Below are positions 45,497 to 58,800 of a stretch of 64,000 nucleotides of DNA, piece after piece. Position 1 is the stretch's first letter, and the number at the start of each line of letters is the position of its first letter. The DNA is from Escallonia rubra (taxonomy: Eukaryota; Streptophyta; Magnoliopsida; Escalloniales; Escalloniaceae). Position numbers and translations under genes: made by a program. The notes under the pieces are model-generated. The model worked only from the letters and a program-made list of their open reading frames with translations, ran no database searches and had not been told where the DNA came from. Where the stretch lies: contig JAVXUO010001232.1 in NCBI GenBank assembly GCA_033065855.1, positions 62,001 to 126,000 on the forward strand. The letters run 5' to 3'.

Positions 45497-45879
45497 TTAA
45501 GGCCCTATTTGACATAGTTTTTGTTTTCCCAGTTTTGTAAACTGCAAAAAAATAAGCGTGTTTGACGGACAGTTTTCGTTTTTTTTTTTCCCTTAAGTTT
45601 AAAAAATCAGTTTTTAAACCAGGATTATTTTTGAAAACTCCAAAAATGAGTTTCGATTTTTATTTTGAGACAACCACCACCACCACCCTCCCACCACCGG
45701 CAGCCACCGCCCATCACCACTGTCCACCGCCGGCGGCCTGCAGCCACTACCGACCGGCGACTGCCACCGCTGCCTGCCGGCAGCCACCAGCCAAAGCCTG
45801 CCACCGCCGACGGCCGGGCACCACCACCGTCGGCAACCCCCATGCCCCACCACCGCCACCGCAAACCACCACCAAAGAT
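45497..45879. other. TIR-like start followed by CCA/CCG-rich block
   Basis: GGCCCTATTTGACATAG at 45502 resembles the start of a MITE or MULE terminus, but no inverted partner was found. From 45668 to 45870 the sequence is a GC-rich (CCA/CCG)n block. It abuts the MULE coding fragment at 45880, whose frame ends here, so this is probably an insertion or a truncation point. Confidence 0.5.
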
Positions 45880-46451
45880 ATCTCTCACTCCTTTTAAACA
45901 AGATATCCTTACCATTTAATATAGCATGTTGCCTAATTGCTTTCTTCAAATCCTCAACTGAGCCAAATTTCATCCCTAACTTAAAAATTGGATCATCTTT
46001 CTCATTAACCTTCACAAACTCAGGGTACTTGGGTTTTTTTTATCTTGTTTCTTGTTCTCTGTTGTGTCTCATCATCCTCACTGGATAAACTATGTAGCTC
46101 ATCAGAATTGCCATAATCTGTTTGGGCTTCTTCACTGGAAGTGACAATATTGCCATCATATAGGTTATCATCATCACTGCCTTCAATACTCTGCTCACAA
46201 AAATTAGAATCTTGTTCATCACTTCCTTCATTACTCTGCTCACCCCTACTATCATGTTCATTTCGATCACCATCTTTACCATTGTCTTCCTCCTCAGTAC
46301 CAGTCACTCTCACCTCAACTTCTTCCTCATTCATAGCAGCCTCTCTAACCTCAGATGTTTCCTCATAAACCTGACCCTCATTCAACTCAGGTTGAACCTC
46401 ATTAACTGTAGCAGCCTCAGGAACCTCAGTTGTTTCCTCATTAACAGCAGC
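45880..46451 (-). pseudogene. MULE transposase, middle part (left of the CACTA)
   Basis: On the minus strand an acidic VNEE/VPEA-repeat region runs from 46451, then EFVKVNEKDDPIFKLGMKFG, VEDLKKAIRQHAI and GKDILFKRSE, matching the conserved MuDR N-terminal domain of plant MULE transposases. The frame shifts at an eight-T run (46034-46041). The sequence breaks off at 45880, before the zinc-binding and DDE catalytic parts. It is the continuation of the fragment at 60577-61674 across the CACTA insertion. Confidence 0.88.
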
Positions 46452-47025
46452 CACTACAAGAAAACAGGTCTATAGTGACGAAAAAGCCAACGGTACACAA
46501 GGGCCTGTAGGCATAAGTGTTGTTATGCCAACGGTAATAACGGTCCGTGGGCACAAGTGTTGTTATGCCAACGGTACACAAGGGCCCGTGGGCATAAGTG
46601 TTGTTATGCCAACGGTAACAACGGTCCGTGGGCACAAGTGTTGTTATGCCAACGGTACAGAAGGGCCCGTGGGCATAAGTGTTGTTATGCCAACGGTATA
46701 CAAGGGCCCGTGGGCACAAGTCTTGTTATGCCAACGGTAATAACAGCCCGTGGGCACAAGTGTTGTTATGCCAACGGTACACAAGGGCCCGTGGGCATAA
46801 GTGTTGTTATGCCAACGGTAACAACGGTCCGTGGGCACAAGTGTTGTTATGCCAACGGTACAGAAAGGTCCGTGGGCACAAGTGTTGTTATGCCAACGGT
46901 ACAGAAAGGTCCGTGAGCACAAGTCTTATTATGCCAACGGTACAGAAGGGCCCGTGGGCACAAGTCTTGTTATGCCAACGACAACAAAGATCCGTGGGCA
47001 CAAGTTTGTTATGCCACGGACAATA
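46452..47025 (+). repeat. CACTA left subterminal repeat array
   Basis: About 13 units of 40-41 bp run from 46483, each holding ATGCCAACGGTA followed by GG-CCGTGGGCACAAGTGTTGTT with small variations. GCCAACGGT and ACCGTGGGC-like halves are in opposite orientation, so each unit is partly palindromic. In En/Spm such motifs are bound by the TNPA protein. The ORFs on both strands here are translations of the repeat. Residual 47026-47689 holds no recognised gene but has a G-tract at about 47432. Confidence 0.9.
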
Positions 47026-47689
47026 ATAGCTACGTACTATACCACCACAATCAATACTCACTACCTCCACTAGCTAGGCACATGCCCACTACCCACTGAT
47101 CGCCCAGCCATGAGTTCCATCAACTAATCACCAATGACTGTGGTGATAGGCTCGACGACCGCAATTGTAATGGTGGCCGGTATATCAATTTATTCTGGTA
47201 AATCCAACTGCATCAATAGAAATCTAGCCACCTCTATAATTCTGAGAGTTATCTCATCCCTCAATCTCATTTCTTTCCTTCTCACACGTAACACACTGCA
47301 CTTAATTCTTCTGTGATGCTGGCTGGCTAGTCTGCAATTTCAAATAATTAGGTCGTGCAGGAAAGTTGATGTTAGTGGTCTGGTAGTTGGGGGAGGGGCA
47401 GACGGGGTATTTATGTTTCTCTTTATGTGGGGGGGGGGGGTGTTGGTGGATGATGAGTAGGGGGTATAGATGTGGGGTTGATCGATCGGTAGTTGAAGTC
47501 GGGTAGGGGATTGTGCAGTGGTGGAAAGGTGGTAAGGAAAGGGAGCGAGGGGCAGACATGATGGTGGGGAAGGGTTAGGAGGTGGGTGCCGACAAAAAGT
47601 CAACGGGACACAATGACCGTTGATACAAGTGTTATTATACAAACTCTTGACTTATATTCCAGATGATTCATGATGGTCAAAGCCCGCGA

Positions 47690-48120
47690 CTCATAATCGT
47701 AGAGATTGGCGTAAAAATTGGCGGGTTAATTAGACGGGCATGCAAACTTAGAAAAAAGTTTAGCAGGTTAATTTGGTGGGCATGAAAACTTAGAAAAAAA
47801 AATAGCGGGCATAAAATTACGAAGCATGGATTAGTATGAAAAACATAAATTTTTTATAATCATGTAGACACGATTCACAATCGTGGAGATTGGCGTAAAA
47901 TTGGCGGGCACGAAAACTTATCAGAAAAAATTTAGCGGGTAAAAATTGGAGGGATAATTAGGCGGGCATGAAAACTTATCAAAAAAAAAATTAGCGGGTA
48001 AAAATTGGCGGATTAATTAGGCGGGTACGAAAACTTATAGAAAAAATTATGGGTAAAAATTAGAGGGTAAATTAGCGGGAATTATGAGATAAGAAATAGG
48101 GGGCATAAAATTAGCTTGCA
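47690..48120. repeat. Imperfect repeats of TTGGCGGG-TTAATTAG-GCGGGCATGAAAACTTA
   Basis: Variants of this unit occur about six times, at intervals of 40-90 bp, with A-tracts between. A longer phrase (CGTGGAGATTGGCGTAAAA) appears at about 47700 and 47884. Part of the CACTA interior. Confidence 0.7.
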
Positions 48121-51100
48121 CGTATATCAATAACGAGATTCGCTACCTCTCTCTCTCATCACACAAACAAGCCGCATCCCCGTCAAACGCCGCAGCCCCT
48201 CTGGTTGCGCCCCTCCGCAACCCGTCACACGCCGCTGCTCTTCTGGTTGCCCTCCTCCGCTGCCGCTTCTCTGCTGGCTGCTACTGCCTTCCTCCGCTGC
48301 CGCGCTGCAGTCCACCACTTCCGCCTCCCTCTCTCTTCGGCGCTGCCACAGGTACAAATTCATTCGACCAAATTTTTTTTTGCCTACGCATCTAATTACG
48401 TTATCGCACCCCTCAGCGCCGCCGTCACATCCTTGCTCCGCCACATCCATCCCGCCACACAAATTATTAGGAAAACACATTTGTCCTGGTTGATTCTTTT
48501 TTACAAGTAATTATTGGCTTGCTGATTTGTATTGCGTTGTAGTTTTTGAAGTGTGGTGAATGTGTCAGGTGTAGTTATGAAGGTTTTGGTTGAATTCTTT
48601 AGTCGTAGTTATTTAGGATGCCAAGTTTGATGACACCATAACGCGTGAATGGTCAATTGGACTTTATGTTGGTTTTGGAGTGGGTCTTCCTTGTATAGTA
48701 TGCATGTACTCGTAAAAGAGGCAAAGTTTGGATAGTAAGCGAGGGGTGGGGAAAGAGAGGCAAAAAAGAGAATAGTATAAAAGAGGGAAGATATCAAGGG
48801 ACACCAATTCTATCGTTTGTTAATTTTAGAATTGAAGTCCCATGATTCCTAAAACCAGCCCCTTGGCAGAACCCAATGAGAATGGTCCAAAGTAGCTGGA
48901 GGAATATATGGAAGAAGATTACATATGAGCACTGATGCATTAGGTTCTTCCTTTTCAAAGCTGGCAATATTCTCTAGGCTTTCCAATATCTAAAGGTGGA
49001 GACTTCTTTTCTAGTATTATATATTTTGATGGAGGGAGTAAATGTGATATGGAAGTGTATATAAATGAACTTTGGGAGCAGTAGTTTGTGTGAGAGAAGA
49101 ACTAGATGCTCCAATATGGATTCACTTTTTTCCCAGATGAATTGATGAGCATTGAATGAGTGAGATCTAATTCAAGTTTGCTGCTTTTTGAGCACTCGTA
49201 TCTTGTCCAAGGGAAGTGGAGATGAGATGAGTGAATTGTGGGGATGTGGGGCTTGGGGAGGGTGTCAGTGGTGTGAGCAAAAGGGGGCCTATTTGTCAAG
49301 GAAAGAGTAGAGGAGTGGGCAAGGAATCTTAGACCTTTTTGTTTTCTTTCTAGGTTTAGGAAAAGAGCCATGAAGAGGCATGCTATGTGCTTTTGTTGTC
49401 AGCAGGATGGTTTTTATTTTCTGCCATTTACTTTAGACCTCTACAGTGTCTCATATTAGCTACAACATTAGGAGTAATTTACTCATGGCATCCTTATAAT
49501 TACAGGATTAATTGAACACATGTTGTAGTTAGATAGCCGTCCAGAGAGGTTGTCCAGTGCACGAAGCTCTCGTCACTGCAAATTCCAGAAGGAAAAGGAG
49601 GAGAGAGAGGGGTGTGTTCATGTAACAATCTAAAGCCATGGATTTCCATAGCACCAGGCCATAAATTTTAGGGTAGCCTTCTTTGTGGTCCTTAAGGTAG
49701 ATCTAACAATCAATAGTCAATTTAAAGCTGTCTTGATGTTATACACTAGTTGTCAAGTAGGTTAACTGTTTAAGAGACTTAAAAGAGCTCAAGTCCTTTT
49801 TGTGTTCATTGGAGGCCACTTGGATCTTGGTACAAAGTAGTGATAGTCCTCCGCCTTTCTCACTGGTTTCTCTTGGTATTACGCAAGAGACTTCACGAGC
49901 CGAACTAGCACGCAAACATAAAACTTGCAAGCAAGTTGTTAAATCTTCGTTAGCAGAGTAGAAGAACTGAAGAAGGGAAAATAATGACCCAAAAGTTCCA
50001 CTGGAGAGAGACCCCCCTTCTTTGCTCTTTATTCCTTCCCCTTCTTCCCAAGAGATAATTTGATGGACCCGTGACACTAAGGTCCCACCTGAACATCTTC
50101 TAGGAGAGGCCACAATGACCCAATTCAGTTTTTGTGGGGGTACAATTCCTGGGTGGACTTTGGACCTTATGGTTGGTGGGTGATTCATTAATGGGGAAAT
50201 TTGACACTTTCATGTGCATTACTTTGGTCATGCCAATCATCAATTTTTTCAACTGCATATTGATCCATCAAAGTATTGACCAGACATCAACTACACTTCA
50301 TTAATGTAGCAAGAACCATGAACTCACATTCTAGCATGACATATTTGACCACATCCGGAATTTCTCAATCATTTTCAATCATTTCAGCTCAATCTACTGT
50401 ATAGACAAATAAGAGCTTGGGAACTGTTGAGTTCTAAGTGAAGTAGTTCTGTATTTTCAAGTCATTTTGTTAAGTAAGAAATGAATTATGATGTTCCACA
50501 ATTTCATCAATTTTGTTATTTATGAAAGAGGGCACCAGTGATTCCTTTCTCATGATCGTCTACCGATAGAATTGGAGTTTATCAGTTAGGGTTGCTCAAA
50601 ATCCTTGAACATATGTTGCTAAAAGATTTTAATGACATCTCAATTGATACTTTAATTGCTAAAGTGCTAGTAGAAACGCGCAGCAATGAGCTTTAACAAT
50701 GGCTTTTTTTCCAGATTATGAACAGTATTGAATAAGTGTTATCCAAAAACTTTCTAACTTAATCTTGTTCCGTTACCATGTTTTTGCTATGCCGCCCTTT
50801 TAGGCTCATTTTTCTATTAGATCAAGTCATATCTATTACTGCTACACTCAAAATTTTCTCCTTTCACACGAGGGCAAGAAAGAAAGAAAGAAAGATCTTA
50901 TCTTAATTTATTCTTCTTGGTTCCTAGTTTGGACGATAAAAAGGCGTTTACTTTTCTGACCCAATCTATACTAAAAATCCTTATATCAAGTGAAGAGAAA
51001 AAAATAAAAAACAGATAAGGTATCTCTAAACTATTCAAAAAACAGAAGATGAAGAAGTATCCACCTGGGTCAAGGTATTTTAGCCAAAAAAAAAACTCAA

Positions 51101-51559
51101 AAGAAAAGAATAGTAGTCCCTTTACGTTCACTCTTTGTGACTTAAACAATTAAACACAAATTGAAAGAAGAAAAATAAACACATATATATATGTTTGCTC
51201 CTTCACTTGTGTTCCGTATTTATAGAGTAATGAGTTGTGTGAATGCATGGAACACTTCGTCTGGATATGACCTCCGTCAGTATGGCAGAGCCTTTTTGGG
51301 GTTGTGTGTTAGGGTGGTGGTTGGTCCGTAGGGGTAGCAAGGATTAAAGGTGCATCAGTGCGACGGTGGTATTTCCGTAGCGTATACTGATACGTGCATG
51401 TATGACATTAATTCTAACTATGTTAAAATCTAATCCCAAGCTCAAACCCACGCTCTTTGTATATTTTCGTACAACATCCAAATTAATTCTCCATGCTTTG
51501 ATAGGTGCATATATTACATTAGTTCTAACTAGGTTATAATTTGCATGAAGGAAGATACC
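48121..51559 (+). other. CACTA 5' region, probably leader and introns of the transposase transcript
   Basis: A CT/CG-rich stretch at 48145-48350 contains a 43-bp-spaced duplication (CGTCAAACGCCGCAGCCCC and CGTCACACGCCGCTGCTC). It ends at CTGCCACAG with GTACAA after it, which could be an exon end. The rest, to 51559, is AT-rich without a recognised domain. TATTTATAGAG at about 51217 could be a TATA box. Which is the true promoter cannot be told from sequence. Confidence 0.4.
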
Positions 51560-54500
51560 ATGGACAAAGAATGGTTAAACCTTTCAAGGGCATCTCCGGC
51601 GTACTACCAAGGCGTTAATAGTTTTCTTGATTTTGCATTTGATAATGTGGGTACAATTTCAGGAGAGATTTTGTGTCCTTGTACGAGGTGTGTCAACTGC
51701 TTATTTCAAAATCGTGTTACAGTGGAAGAACATTTGGTTAGGAGGGGCTTTGCAAGCCACTATCGGGTATGGACTGAACATGGTGAGGTTGAAGGCGATG
51801 CTAATCGGACACCTGGTGATGATGTTGGTAACGAGGGTGCCACTACCGAAGTTGATGCCGAAGTAAATTTAATGCCCGAACTGGTAAATGACGTCTTCAG
51901 AAATCAATTTCAAGATGATCCTTGCACCAAAGCTACAAAATTTGAGATGTACATGAATGAAGCAAACCAAGAACTATATCCAGGATGCAAGTCTGAGACT
52001 AAGTTGTCTTTCATCGTTTGGCTTTTTAATTTGAAGTGTATTAGTAAGTGGAGTGACAAGTCGTTTGACAAGTTGATAGCCAAGTTGAAAGTGATACTTC
52101 CTGTTGGTGAGAAATTGCCTAATAACTTCTACGAAACTAAGAAGATGATTGGTGACTTAGGATTTAGTTATCAAAAGATTGATGCGTGTCCAAACGATTG
52201 CATGTTGTATTGGAAGGAGAACGACAAGAAAAGCTCTTGTTCAATCTGTAAGGCAACAAGGTGGAAGATGGTTCAAGGTAAGCCGGTAGATGAGGATGTA
52301 GCCGGACCTTCTAAGTCAAAAATTCAAAGAGTTGCTCTGAAACAGTTGCGGCACTTCCCATTAATTCAAAGTTTACAAAGGCTCTATATGTCACCCGCAA
52401 CAGCAATAGACATGACATGGCATGATGCCAAACGCCGGAAAGATGGCGTCTATCGCCATCCGGCTGACTCTCTAGCGTGGAAACACTTTGATGAAATGCA
52501 TCCAACATTCGCCTCCGATCCTCGCAATGTTAGACTTGGCTTGTCAACTGATGGTATGGATCCTTACACCCATGGATCGAGTCACAGTATATGGCCGGTG
52601 ACTGTGGTTGTGTACAACTTACCCCCGGGATTGTGTATGAAACAGTCTCATTTCATTATGCCATTGTTGATACCTGGACCCACTTCCCCTGGTAATGACA
52701 TTGACATTTATCTAAGGCCATTAATTGAAGAGCTCAAGGTCTTGTTTGTCGGGGTTGAAACGTATGATGCTGCGACAAAGACTACATTTACAATGCGTGC
52801 AGCTGTTTTGTGGACCGTAAGTGACTTTCCAGCTTTGGCCATGGTATTTGGATGGAGCACCAAAGGTAAGTTAGCCTGTCCAGTTTGCCTAGGAAGTACA
52901 TGCTCAGAACGGATACGTGGTAAGCAATGTTACATGAGACATCGTTGTTTTCTGGAGTTGGATCACAAATTTAGGCGTGATAAACGAAGTTTCAATGGAG
53001 AATGTGAGTTTAGGGAAGCTCCCGTGGTGCCTTCTGGGTTTGATATAGCTGAAATGGTAAGTGATATTAATGTCACTTTTGGAAAGAAAAGTAAACACAC
53101 TGTTCCCAAAGCTGCTACACATAATTGGAGGAAAAGAAGTATTTTCTTTGAATTGTCATATTGGAAGACCCTTCTTCATCGCCACAATTTGGACGTAATG
53201 CACATCGAGAAAAATATTTGTGATAGCCTTATTGGGACTCTATTGAGTCTAAAGGGGAAGACAAAGGATAATTTAAAAGCTCGTCTTGACCTTCAAGATC
53301 GGAATATTAGACCAGAATTGCATCCAAGGCCTGTCGGTACATCTCGCGAGCAGTACGAATTGCCCGCTGCATGCTATACGATGTCAAAAGTTGAGAAAAC
53401 AAAGGTTCTTGAAGTGTTGAAGAATGTTAAGGTTCCGGATGGATATTCGTCAAATATCTCTAGATGTGTGAATGTCAAAGAGCGTAAGATTTCAGGGTTA
53501 AAAAGCCATGACTGTCACATATTGATGCAACAACTTCTCCCGATAGCGATTAGAGGGTCACTATCTCCCCATGTTTGCTCTGCTGTGATTGATCTGTGTC
53601 ATTTTTTTAGAGATTTGTGTTCGACTAATTATCGAGTCGAAGACTTTGAGCGGTTAAACAAGAAGATAGCAGAAATCATATGTCGCCTTGAAACGATATT
53701 CCCTCCATCGTTCTTTGATATAATGGTGCATTTGCCTATTCACTTAGCTGAAGAAGCTAGGATTGCTGGTCCAGTGAAATATCGTCAGATGTTTCCTTTT
53801 GAAAGGTTTGAATTTTCATATTTCCTTTTGAAAGGTTTGAATTTTCATATTATAAAGTACTTCTACTAGTAATGTTGCAAATACGGATGCGGTGATGTGT
53901 TTTTATGCGATGTACACAGGTATATGTATAAGATTAAAGGGTACATTAGATGTAGAAGTCGTCCTGAGGAGTCGATTGCAGAAGGCTATATTGCAGAACA
54001 ATGCCTTACATTCTGCTCAAGGTACCTAGGAGATGTGGATGCTTCTTGGAATCGAGTTGGGAGGAATGATGATGGATACATTCAAAAGAGGTCAAACTTA
54101 TCCATATTTGAACAAAGAGGTCGCTTTTTAGGAAATCCTTCGCACGTTCCTCTTGATTCCAACGACAAAGAGATGGCTCATCAGTATATGTTATCCAATT
54201 GTGATGAGGTTGAGAAGTACCTCAAGTAAGAATAAAGAATAAATTTGTTTATCTATTTTTCACAAGCGTTCATATCAGCACGAGGTGTTTATGTGTGCAT
54301 GAATGCAGGATTTGGAGGGATACATACGAATTAAGGATGAGAAAGCGTAAAAGGATGTTGCAATGGGATCTTGATACAGCACAAAAGAAAGAATTTTCAT
54401 CGTGGTTTCGTGATTATGTAAGTCGCTTAGATATATATTAATAACTAAATGCGAATATATAGACATACATATGGTGTGTGTGTCTCTGTGTATACACATA

Positions 54501-55431
54501 CACACACACATAGAACTATATGTGTATAACGTACATGCACATGCTTCAGGACTGCCGTAGTTAAACTTCCTCTTAATCGCAGATTAGATCCGTGGAAGAT
54601 GAGGCCTCTAAAGAAGTAAAAGCGCTTGCACGTGGTCCAAACGATATATGCAAGAAATGCAAGGGCTACTTAGTAAATGGGTACCGCTTTCACACAGAGA
54701 GCCTTGAAAAGAATCGTAAGACGCAAAACAGCGGCGTATTTGTGACTGCAATGACCCGGGGATATTCCTCAGCCAAAGATACGAACCCTGCAGATGAGCT
54801 TTTGGAATACTTTGGTGTTCTAGAAGACATAATAGAGCTGGATTATTACGGAGTTGGCAAGGCGGTGTTGTTCAAGTGTAAATGGTACGACGTGAAATCA
54901 CGCGACAGGGGGATTAAAACCGATCGCTATGGGTATACTCTTGTGAACCAAAGAAGGTTTGCTTTTCAAACGGATCCATTTGTATTGCCCTCTCAGGTGG
55001 AACAAGTATTCTACGTTGATGATCCAAGGGATAATGGTTGGCGTGTTGTAATAAGAACAAAGCCACGAGATTTGTGTGAAAATGCCGAAGCAGAGCCTGA
55101 CAACGAGGATGAGTTGCCACTCATGAATTCAAGTTCATTTGCACAACCTATAGAGATAGATACAGACAACATTACCTGGGGTAGGAATGATGTCGAGGGA
55201 GAGTTTGTTCATACAAGGGAAAGGCCAAATAGACAGCCAAGGGGACAGTCTAGTCGTTTGAAGAGCAAGGGAATAGGTGATACTTTCATTAATGACAGGG
55301 AGGAGGAAAGAGAGTGGGAGGAAGATGCTGAAGAGGAAGAGGAAGAGGAAGAAGAAGCGGGAGTAGAAGAAGAAGACGAAGATGAAGACGAGGTTGCATA
55401 TGAGGAGGACGACGATTGGGACAGCGAATAA
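51560..55431 (+). CDS. CACTA transposase, TNP2/TNPD type (1,169 aa, 4 exons)
   Basis: This protein binds and cuts the CACTA ends. Exons are 51560-53805, 53920-54225, 54309-54417 and 54583-55431, with GT-AG introns and consistent phases. Start is taken at MDKEWLNLSRASPAYY, the usual beginning of the Transpos_assoc domain; an in-frame ATG lies five codons upstream. Domains in order: Transpos_assoc (about 1-75), Tnp2 (about 200-520), DUF4218 (about 640-770), DUF4216 (about 960-1060), and an acidic Glu/Asp tail. Candidate acidic catalytic residues are D331 in LSTDGMDP, D422 in VSDFPA, and D545/E550 in LDVMHIEKN. A CPVC zinc-like motif follows the second. No stop or frameshift is visible. Intron 1 begins at the first of two copies of a 29-bp tandem duplication; the second copy is in intron sequence and would break the frame. 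It sits upstream of the TNP1-type gene on the same strand. Confidence 0.93.
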
Positions 55432-55872
55432 AAGTTTCATAATAATTGTTTTTTGTTTAAGCTTTCATTTTTCTTAGATTCATTGTTGAATTCTTAAAAG
55501 GAACGAGGCACATTGAAAGGGCATTTCTTCTTTGATTCATATTTCTCAAATACCGGGTGTTTGTCCATATCTAGTTGAATTCTCTTATCAGTATGTGCAA
55601 GTCTTTGGTATAGGAAACTGATGTCAATTATGAACTATGGCAATCATAAATTATGGACTTGTACATAGATTTTTGTACAAATATGACATATTAATGGAGT
55701 AGTCGGGAAGTCATCTATCTTAATTTGTGGTGTTAGTTGTAGATGAATTAGTGGTAGAGGTAACTTTAATTTTACTACACTAGTTTAAAAGATTTCTAGT
55801 TTCCAAATTTTACTTAAAGTATTACTCATTGCTTGTGTTAATGGATGCCAAATATGTAGAGACTATTTTCAG

Positions 55873-58800
55873 ATGGCTGGACGGCGACGTCGACTCTTCC
55901 AGGAAGAGGTAGAGGCACCACGATCCGAAGATCAGTTTTCACAGGATCCAGAGGATGATCGTTCACAATTTGAGGGTGCACAAGAGGAGACAGATGATTC
56001 TAGCATACCAGGTTATGATATTACTTTATACTTTAGATATGAAATTGGATTACTATGAGCTTACTTGGCAAAAATTCGATAAAATTGATTATATAACACG
56101 TGTTACAACTCGTAGTTTATGTCTAAGTGAAATACTATTTTCAGCTCCAAAGAAGGCGCGGGGACCCACGATGTGCGCAAATGTTTGGGCTAGGGAGACG
56201 CAAAAGTTTGTGAGGTACAATAACAATGGGCAAATGTATATTGGTGCTGAAAGAGAGATGACTGCGTGGCTTGGGACCTTAGCTCGCAAGTCCAATATCT
56301 TCCCTATTCATATAGCGAGTTTTAGAGATTTCACGCAAGGTGATCTAGATGTTGCGTGGGCTGAAATTACGGTATAACTGTCTCTAGATTGTATATTTAC
56401 TCCTTTCATTTTGTTGTTAAGTACCTATCATCTTTTCCGTTTCTGGTTTATAATTCAGTGCACCTGCTAATGTTTCAACTACTGAAATTGATATGGAAAT
56501 TGTCTATTTCATGTTGAGGTTTAAATTGTGCTTGCAGAAACGTTACACGACAGACCATCCACTAGCCAAAAAGCATATATTTGAGAGGCTTGACAACATG
56601 TGGAGATGTTGGAGGTATGAGTTAAAGCAAAAGTACTTTGTGGAGGGTGATCGAGCAAAATCTCTGCGTAATTTGAATGATCCGAGGGTGGACAAAAGCC
56701 AGTGGGAGGTATTAGTTAACTATTGGTTAACTGATGAAGCAAAGGTAAATGATCATTTGCATGATACACTTAGTGACGTTTATACTTCCTATACTAATGT
56801 GAAAATGAAAACCAGAAAGAGTCGACAACCAACTCAAACAACCGAAAAGGAAACTTGATAGGGCATACGTTAGGCTCAAAGTCTATGCCAAGGAAGCAGC
56901 AAGAACTGGTAAACATTTTGTTAATACGTGACAAATGTATGTCATGTGTATTTGTTGATTAGTGACGTATACTTACTTGCTATTGTTTATTACTTGGTAG
57001 TACATAAAAGATGGAAAGATTCGTTCCCGAACGGAGATGTACATAGTCTCACGCACTCACAAGGATGGGACTGTCCTAGAGTCTGCAAAGGGAAAGCTAG
57101 TAAGTTCTATACAACATCCTTTCATTGTCTAACGACACTTATTCTGTCAACTAGTTATATTTCAGCATTAAATGTGTTATTAAATGGTATTTGTAAGGGC
57201 AACAATGCTATCGTATTAGATATTGACTTGGTTCACCTAGCTTTGGTTCGTGTGTTTGTATCGGACGACATCATTATTAAAGACGGTCTCAGTGGTCCCA
57301 TCCCGTCGACTTCTCATTTTGAATGGACAAGCAAACAGGCAAGTCTAATTGCAAAAGAAGGAAGCTGAACCAGAACATAAAGAAAGAGTTTTTCTTTTCA
57401 GTCGTCGGTGTCACACCTGGGCTAGGTCTCACAAATCTCATTTTTTTAGAGGTTTTTCAGTAGTTTGATCTCGGGTTCGAGCTCTTTCTTCTAGCTGTTT
57501 TGCCTGCCTCTTGAATGCTTCGAGTCTCCATTCAGGTCATAGCATGTCCACCTTTTGAAAGAGGAAGAAGTGGGGATTACTTCCTCCCCCGAGATCCACA
57601 AAGTTTGCGTTAGGATGCTAATGTGTACACAAGGATTTGCTTCTATGATAAGCATTTCTGGACCATAGCTGTTGGATGTGCCATCATCTCTTTAGCTGGA
57701 CCGTCGATTTTCTTTCATATTTTTAACCAAGTCTTGCAAACATTTCAATTTTACAAGACACTAACACAGCAAAACCTAAATTCACAAATCACAACTCACA
57801 TGTCACGACCACCACTCTGAAGAATCTCACGCACGATCGATCGCTCTTTCCCGCCGACAGCCTTGCTCCGATAGCACTGCATCGCCTTTCCCGTCGTCAC
57901 CGAAAGCTTGTTGCTCCGTCCGCTGCTCCAGCCAACGCTACACTGCAGCTGTTTCTCTTCCCTGTTTGGTTTCGGCTGCTGCTCGGTTGCTCCACCGAAG
58001 CTCACTCTCTTCCCTGTTTTGTTTCGGCTGTTTCTCCTGCTGCTTTGTTACTCCGACTCTCTCCTAATTTCTCACTCTCTTCCCTGTTTGCTGCTCGGCT
58101 GCTCTTCCCTGTTTGCTGCTCAGCTGCTCCATTTCATATGTTATTTTGCTACAGTGTTGTTACCTCAATTTCTCCTAATTTCTGTTTGGTTTAGGCTGCC
58201 GCTGTTTAGCTTTAGTCATTGCTTGTTGCTCAATGTTTTACACCTTCCAATTTGGACTATGCATAAACACCTCAATTTCTGCTGCTACAGTGTTGCTGGC
58301 CTGCTACAGTGCTACCTCAATTTTCTTCTCCTAATTTCTCGTGTACATGGCTTCTGCCTCCACTGGTATACGCATGTTCTGATTGCTTAACTGAGTTGAT
58401 TGGCTTTGCTCTTGTTATGGTTTGTTGGATGGAATGGATTTGGCTTAGTTTGATCTTAGATATTTGAACTCAGTTTAAAGATAATTGTTAGCTAGTCAAT
58501 CGTAAGTTTTGTTGTTATATATGGTCATTGATTCCCATTTTGGTTTCTGGTGAAATTGGTAATTTTCTCACGGGTTTTTGTCTCTTAGGATGATATAAAA
58601 AAGAAACAAGATGCTGTTGCAACGTCACCAGATGGGCCCAACATACTAGCTACTGGTCGCGATGACATACTTTCACGGACTTGTGGTAAAGATGGCCATG
58701 GCAGAGTTCGTTGCATGAGTTTGGGGGCCAATATTACAAACACCTTTGGCAGAAGTCGAAGGATTACTGCTGATCCTGGGCCAGATTTAATGGAAGAGCT

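Noticed and set aside
46525..47026. Several long ORFs on both strands in a repeat array, and a CRISPR-like look
   Set aside because: These are the CACTA subterminal repeats; there is no spacer/repeat structure of CRISPR type, and the window is a plant nuclear genome.
53805..53869. Reading the TNP2-type ORF through to the stop at 53867-53869
   Set aside because: The domain continues in the exon at 53920 after a donor at 53806; reading on adds non-homologous residues.
56745..56858. Continuation of the TNP1 ORF to a stop at 56856-56858
   Set aside because: A GT donor at 56745 and AG at 56815 restore the GHTLGSKSMPR segment typical of the family in another frame.
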